DNA of 64,000 nucleotides, taken from positions 24,169,501 through 24,233,500 of the forward strand of contig OX485805.1 in the NCBI GenBank assembly GCA_950295325.1, read 5' to 3'. The notes beneath the pieces are model-generated. The model worked only from the letters and a program-made list of their open reading frames with translations, had not been told where the DNA came from and did no database searches. How positions within the stretch are numbered: the first letter of the stretch is position 1; the number at the start of each line of letters is the position of its first letter. Shown in pieces: positions 61,316-64,000 of this stretch. Position numbers and translations under genes: made by a program. This DNA comes from Polytrichum commune. Lineage: Eukaryota > Streptophyta > Polytrichopsida > Polytrichales > Polytrichaceae.

Positions 61316-61564
61316 TATCACCTGAACAAAATCATTGGAACTACATCCAATCTAGTACTAGGATGGCTGTTCAAAAAACTTTTGGTTTTTTTGAAAGCAA
61401 GATCAAAGATTCTTCTAAAACGAATAGATGTGCCACTACAAAATCTTTTGGATTTAGTGACAACATGCATTTGTCTGCATAACTTGTGCATAATTAATGA
61501 TGATGCGTTTAATATGCGTTGGGCAAAAAGAGTCAAGAAAGATCTCAGAGACTCAACAAATTGA
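61316..61564 (+). pseudogene. PIF/Harbinger transposase C-terminal fragment
   Basis: The frame has LKARSKILLKRIDVPLQN followed by DLVTTCICLHNLCI and NMRWAKRVKKDL. This matches the C-terminal CxxLHNxC region of plant Harbinger (DDE_Tnp_4) transposases as I recall it. The N-terminal catalytic part is missing. A lysine-rich frame at 61628-61822 may be a further C-terminal piece. Confidence 0.7.
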
Positions 61565-61829
61565 TACTTTGGCTATTTGCTGCATGTAGCACATGATGCT
61601 ATTACATTTTAGATTGCAAAGGACTCAATGAAGCAAATGGAAATAATATTATTGCCTTCCTCAATGGCTCATGCATTAGAATTTTTGCATTATAATGGAG
61701 AAGATTTAGAAACTTTGACTACCATTGAAGAGGGAGAGTCGTTAAAGTCCAAGAAGATTAAAGACGACCATATAAAGAAGATGCTGAAACAAGCTACCAT
61801 TCAACATGAAATAATGGCTTAAAATAGTT

Positions 61830-62413
61830 AGAGAATACATTTGGCTAAAGAAAACACCATCACTTTTGATGAGGCTCTTGACTTAAAATATATTAAATTT
61901 GAATAGATAGTTATTTGTAGTATAAAATAAATTAAGGGCTTCATATATGCATTGTTCAATTTCAAGGAGCTACATCGATATGTGATGTTCATTACAACTG
62001 TGGTTTCTCTTTATAAATTTTCTGATAAGATAAATATTTTAAGGGTTAATTGAAGCAGAAACACAATAAATATTCTTTGTACAAGGAATTGTATAAAGTA
62101 TTTACGTACAACCTTGCACGAGTATACAATCCAACAATCCACATCTCTGCAACAACCGACATTCGTCAAAACCTATTCAAAAATTGAGATTTTAGGAACA
62201 CAAACTCAATGCCTTCACAAACAATTTGTGAAAATAACTTTCAAAACAAATATTCATTGCCAGCTTTCCGAACCCGAATTTACATTTCCATAAGTTTCAT
62301 CTGCTTCTTCATATACTAATTCACTTATGTCAAATGTATTAAAAAAACTCCTTCAAGCCAACCAATTTCGCTTTATTAATTTGCTCTGTAGTTGGTTGTA
62401 CCCCAAACGTCTC
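61830..62413. other. Intergenic, no gene recognised
   Basis: AT-rich sequence between the Harbinger transposase fragment and a Harbinger-type MITE. No open frame of note. Confidence 0.5.
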
Positions 62414-62416
62414 TTA

Positions 62417-62843
62417 GGGCATCCCCAGGAGAGATAGAAAGCAACCCGCCAAAAATAATATATTATATGGTGTTTAGGGTGTTTGGGGAGCCCTCCATCT
62501 TGGGCGGGGCAGCTCATCTTGAGTCAAAGCCCACCAAAGCCTAGGCATACCCCCGGTATAATTAGGAAGCAATCAATAAGACAACGACACCTATTATTTG
62601 ACATGGGATAAAGTAGGATATCGGAGTATCTGATATTAAAGTAATCTCTTGGCGGGCCGGAGGAGTGCCGCCATATGAACCATTTATGGCGTGGGAAGGC
62701 CTTTACTATACCCGGGCCGGTTCTAAATTATGCCGGACCGGACATTGGTGGGGCTCAATTTATGCCGGTACCGCCACCTAAGAACCCGGGATGCCCCATT
62801 TTTGGCGTTGGCATGCCCCATGGCGAGGCTGCTGGGGACGCCC
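62417..62843. mobile_element. Harbinger/Tourist-like MITE with TTA target site
   Basis: The left TIR is GGGCATCCCCAGGAG; the right TIR in reverse complement is GGGCGTCCCCAGCAG. TTA is duplicated at both flanks (62414-62416 and 62844-62846). These features are diagnostic of PIF/Harbinger elements. The 427-bp interior is GC-richer than its surroundings; a 69-codon open frame inside has no recognised domain. Confidence 0.82.
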
Positions 62844-62940
62844 TTACTGGTAAGAAACAACACCATTCAAATCAGTTAAAATAATTACCATATTATTTAA
62901 AAAAATACGTAAAAATAAATTTAAGATTTAATAAACTTAC

Positions 62941-63846
62941 AAATTTTTGAGCAAAAAATCTTGCACCGCCGCTTCCAAATTTGGACCTAGGACCTAAATG
63001 AGTTTGAGAGGCTTTCCATTGCTGTTCATTCCAGGTTGGATTTCGAACGTACTCTCTGGACTCTCGAACAAAAAAAATCCAGCTTGCTGCAGTTAAATTA
63101 GGTGGCCTTTCACCTATATAAAAAACAACTCATTAAAATCTCACATTGCTTAAGCAATAATAAAAGATATAAAATTTCAATTATCATAAACATGTGTTAA
63201 AAATTTACTTCCACTAATGGCAAGGTTTTTCAAGTTGCAAACTTTTAGTCGTAGTATGCTACTTATCATAGTATATACACAAGCATCGTTTCATTGTCTA
63301 GGAAATTACCTCTTCATTTTTCCCATAATGCTAAAAGAAGGTGAATTTTTTTTAAACAACGTATTTGACATGTACATCTCTCAAGTAATGATGTACAAAT
63401 GTCCTCACTCGAGAATAAAAAGCTTTGTTATTTTCACTGGCCGGAAATCCAAAACTATTTATGTTTTGTTTACTTCTTCTATAAGGTTTTGAATTTAATT
63501 TTGGTTGTGAAATGACCTTGTGGAGTGCTTCGTCCTTTGTACTACAAATACAATCAGGCGACGTTTCCGCATACAACGTATGTGGCAGAGCGTTAGGTCC
63601 ACTTTCCACATCATCATAATTGTCCTCTTCATATTGTTCTGATGTACCTAATCGGGTGGTAGCATCGTTGCTAACTCGAGCATGTACACTTATTGGTACT
63701 TGGTTAAACCTTTTTCTTAGCACTGGTGTGTTGGGATTTAAATTACGTAATGAAGGTTGTGTAGGTGTTCTTATTTCTGGAATAGATACCCCAACACCTT
63801 TGCCGTTGATATCTTGACTTTGTTGCGTTTTTCTTTGACCTGCCAT
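62941..63846 (-). pseudogene. Unknown multi-exon gene fragment, truncated at its 3' side
   Basis: Exon 1 starts at ATG 63846 and runs to a likely GTGAGG donor near 63400 (residues include IPEIRTPTQPSLRNLNPN and NSFGFPASENNKAFYSR). A second open segment, 63113-62941, is bounded by TATAG and GTAAGT and encodes 57 residues (WIFFVRESREYVRNPTWNEQ). The joining phase of the two is not settled and an extra exon may exist. Downstream the frame runs into a Harbinger MITE at 62417-62843, and no further exon was found. I do not recognise the protein; it could be the accessory (DNA-binding) ORF of a Harbinger-type element or a host gene. Confidence 0.45.
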
Positions 63847-64000
63847 ATTGTAAGAAAAAGTAAATTAACAAACTGTATGCTGTCCAAAAGGATAAGCACA
63901 ACACAAAGATTTTAGAGCTAAAAAATGACCAGTCACAGAAACCTTAATCAATGGGACAACTCTCATACCTCCAGAATCACCAAATTGATGAGTTAATTAT

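Noticed and set aside
1-64000. CRISPR arrays, bacterial operons or ribosome-binding sites
   Set aside because: The regularly spaced repeats here are tandem arrays without unique spacers, and the genes are intron-bearing and plant-like.

Overview
This window looks like nuclear DNA of a land plant. The evidence is spliceosomal genes with short GT-AG introns, plant families (an RSZ-type SR splicing factor with an RRM, a CCHC knuckle and an RS tail; a DUF3537/gustatory-receptor-like membrane protein; an SGPP-type HAD phosphatase; a plastid-targeted CxxC protein), AT-rich intergenic DNA, and plant-type transposons (Stowaway-, pogo/Lemi1- and PIF/Harbinger-like elements, a Copia fragment). The species cannot be fixed from the sequence. 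A seed-free plant (bryophyte, lycophyte or fern) is a guess. Exon models below were joined by hand from splice sites, reading frame and recalled family patterns. No search was run.

Layout. 1-4.8 kb: repeats and a Stowaway-like MITE, then a tandem array leading into gene 1. 4.9-7.2 kb (+): an intact four-exon HAD phosphatase (SGPP type) with a 5S-rRNA-like repeat in intron 1. 9.3-11.2 kb: a pogo-like element and a TIR transposon with a perfect 14-bp TIR. 15.1-17.7 kb (+): a four-exon plant gustatory-receptor-like gene. 18.6-21.2 kb (-): a three-exon monoglyceride-lipase-type alpha/beta hydrolase, convergent with it. 23.2-24.9 kb (+): a broken SGPP paralogue that has lost its nucleophile and 3' half, followed by a ~43-bp minisatellite. 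30.8-34.0 kb (+): an RSZ-type SR gene whose RS domain is enlarged by tandemly duplicated ~45-nt microexons. 39.8-42.9 kb (+): an F-box/kelch-type gene with an apparent frame break near its N-terminus. 45.6-46.9 kb (-): a small plastid protein. 48.2-49.6 kb: an array of palindromic repeats. 51-53 kb: DNA-transposon debris. 53.9-58.6 kb (+): a nine-exon gene for a class A beta-lactamase-like serine hydrolase with SxxK, SDN and KxG motifs. 59.5-64 kb: a Copia fragment, Harbinger transposase remains, MITEs and a truncated unknown gene.

The genes do not form an obvious pathway; this is a normal eukaryotic neighbourhood. Two themes stand out. First, nearly every gene has local tandem duplications (about 40-370 bp units, 2-12 copies) in its introns or flanks; in the SR gene the process captured coding microexons, and at the beta-lactamase-like gene it copied the promoter/first-exon start. 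Second, the beta-lactamase-like enzyme is a bacterial-type fold in a fully intron-bearing plant gene, and is the most interesting single locus here.
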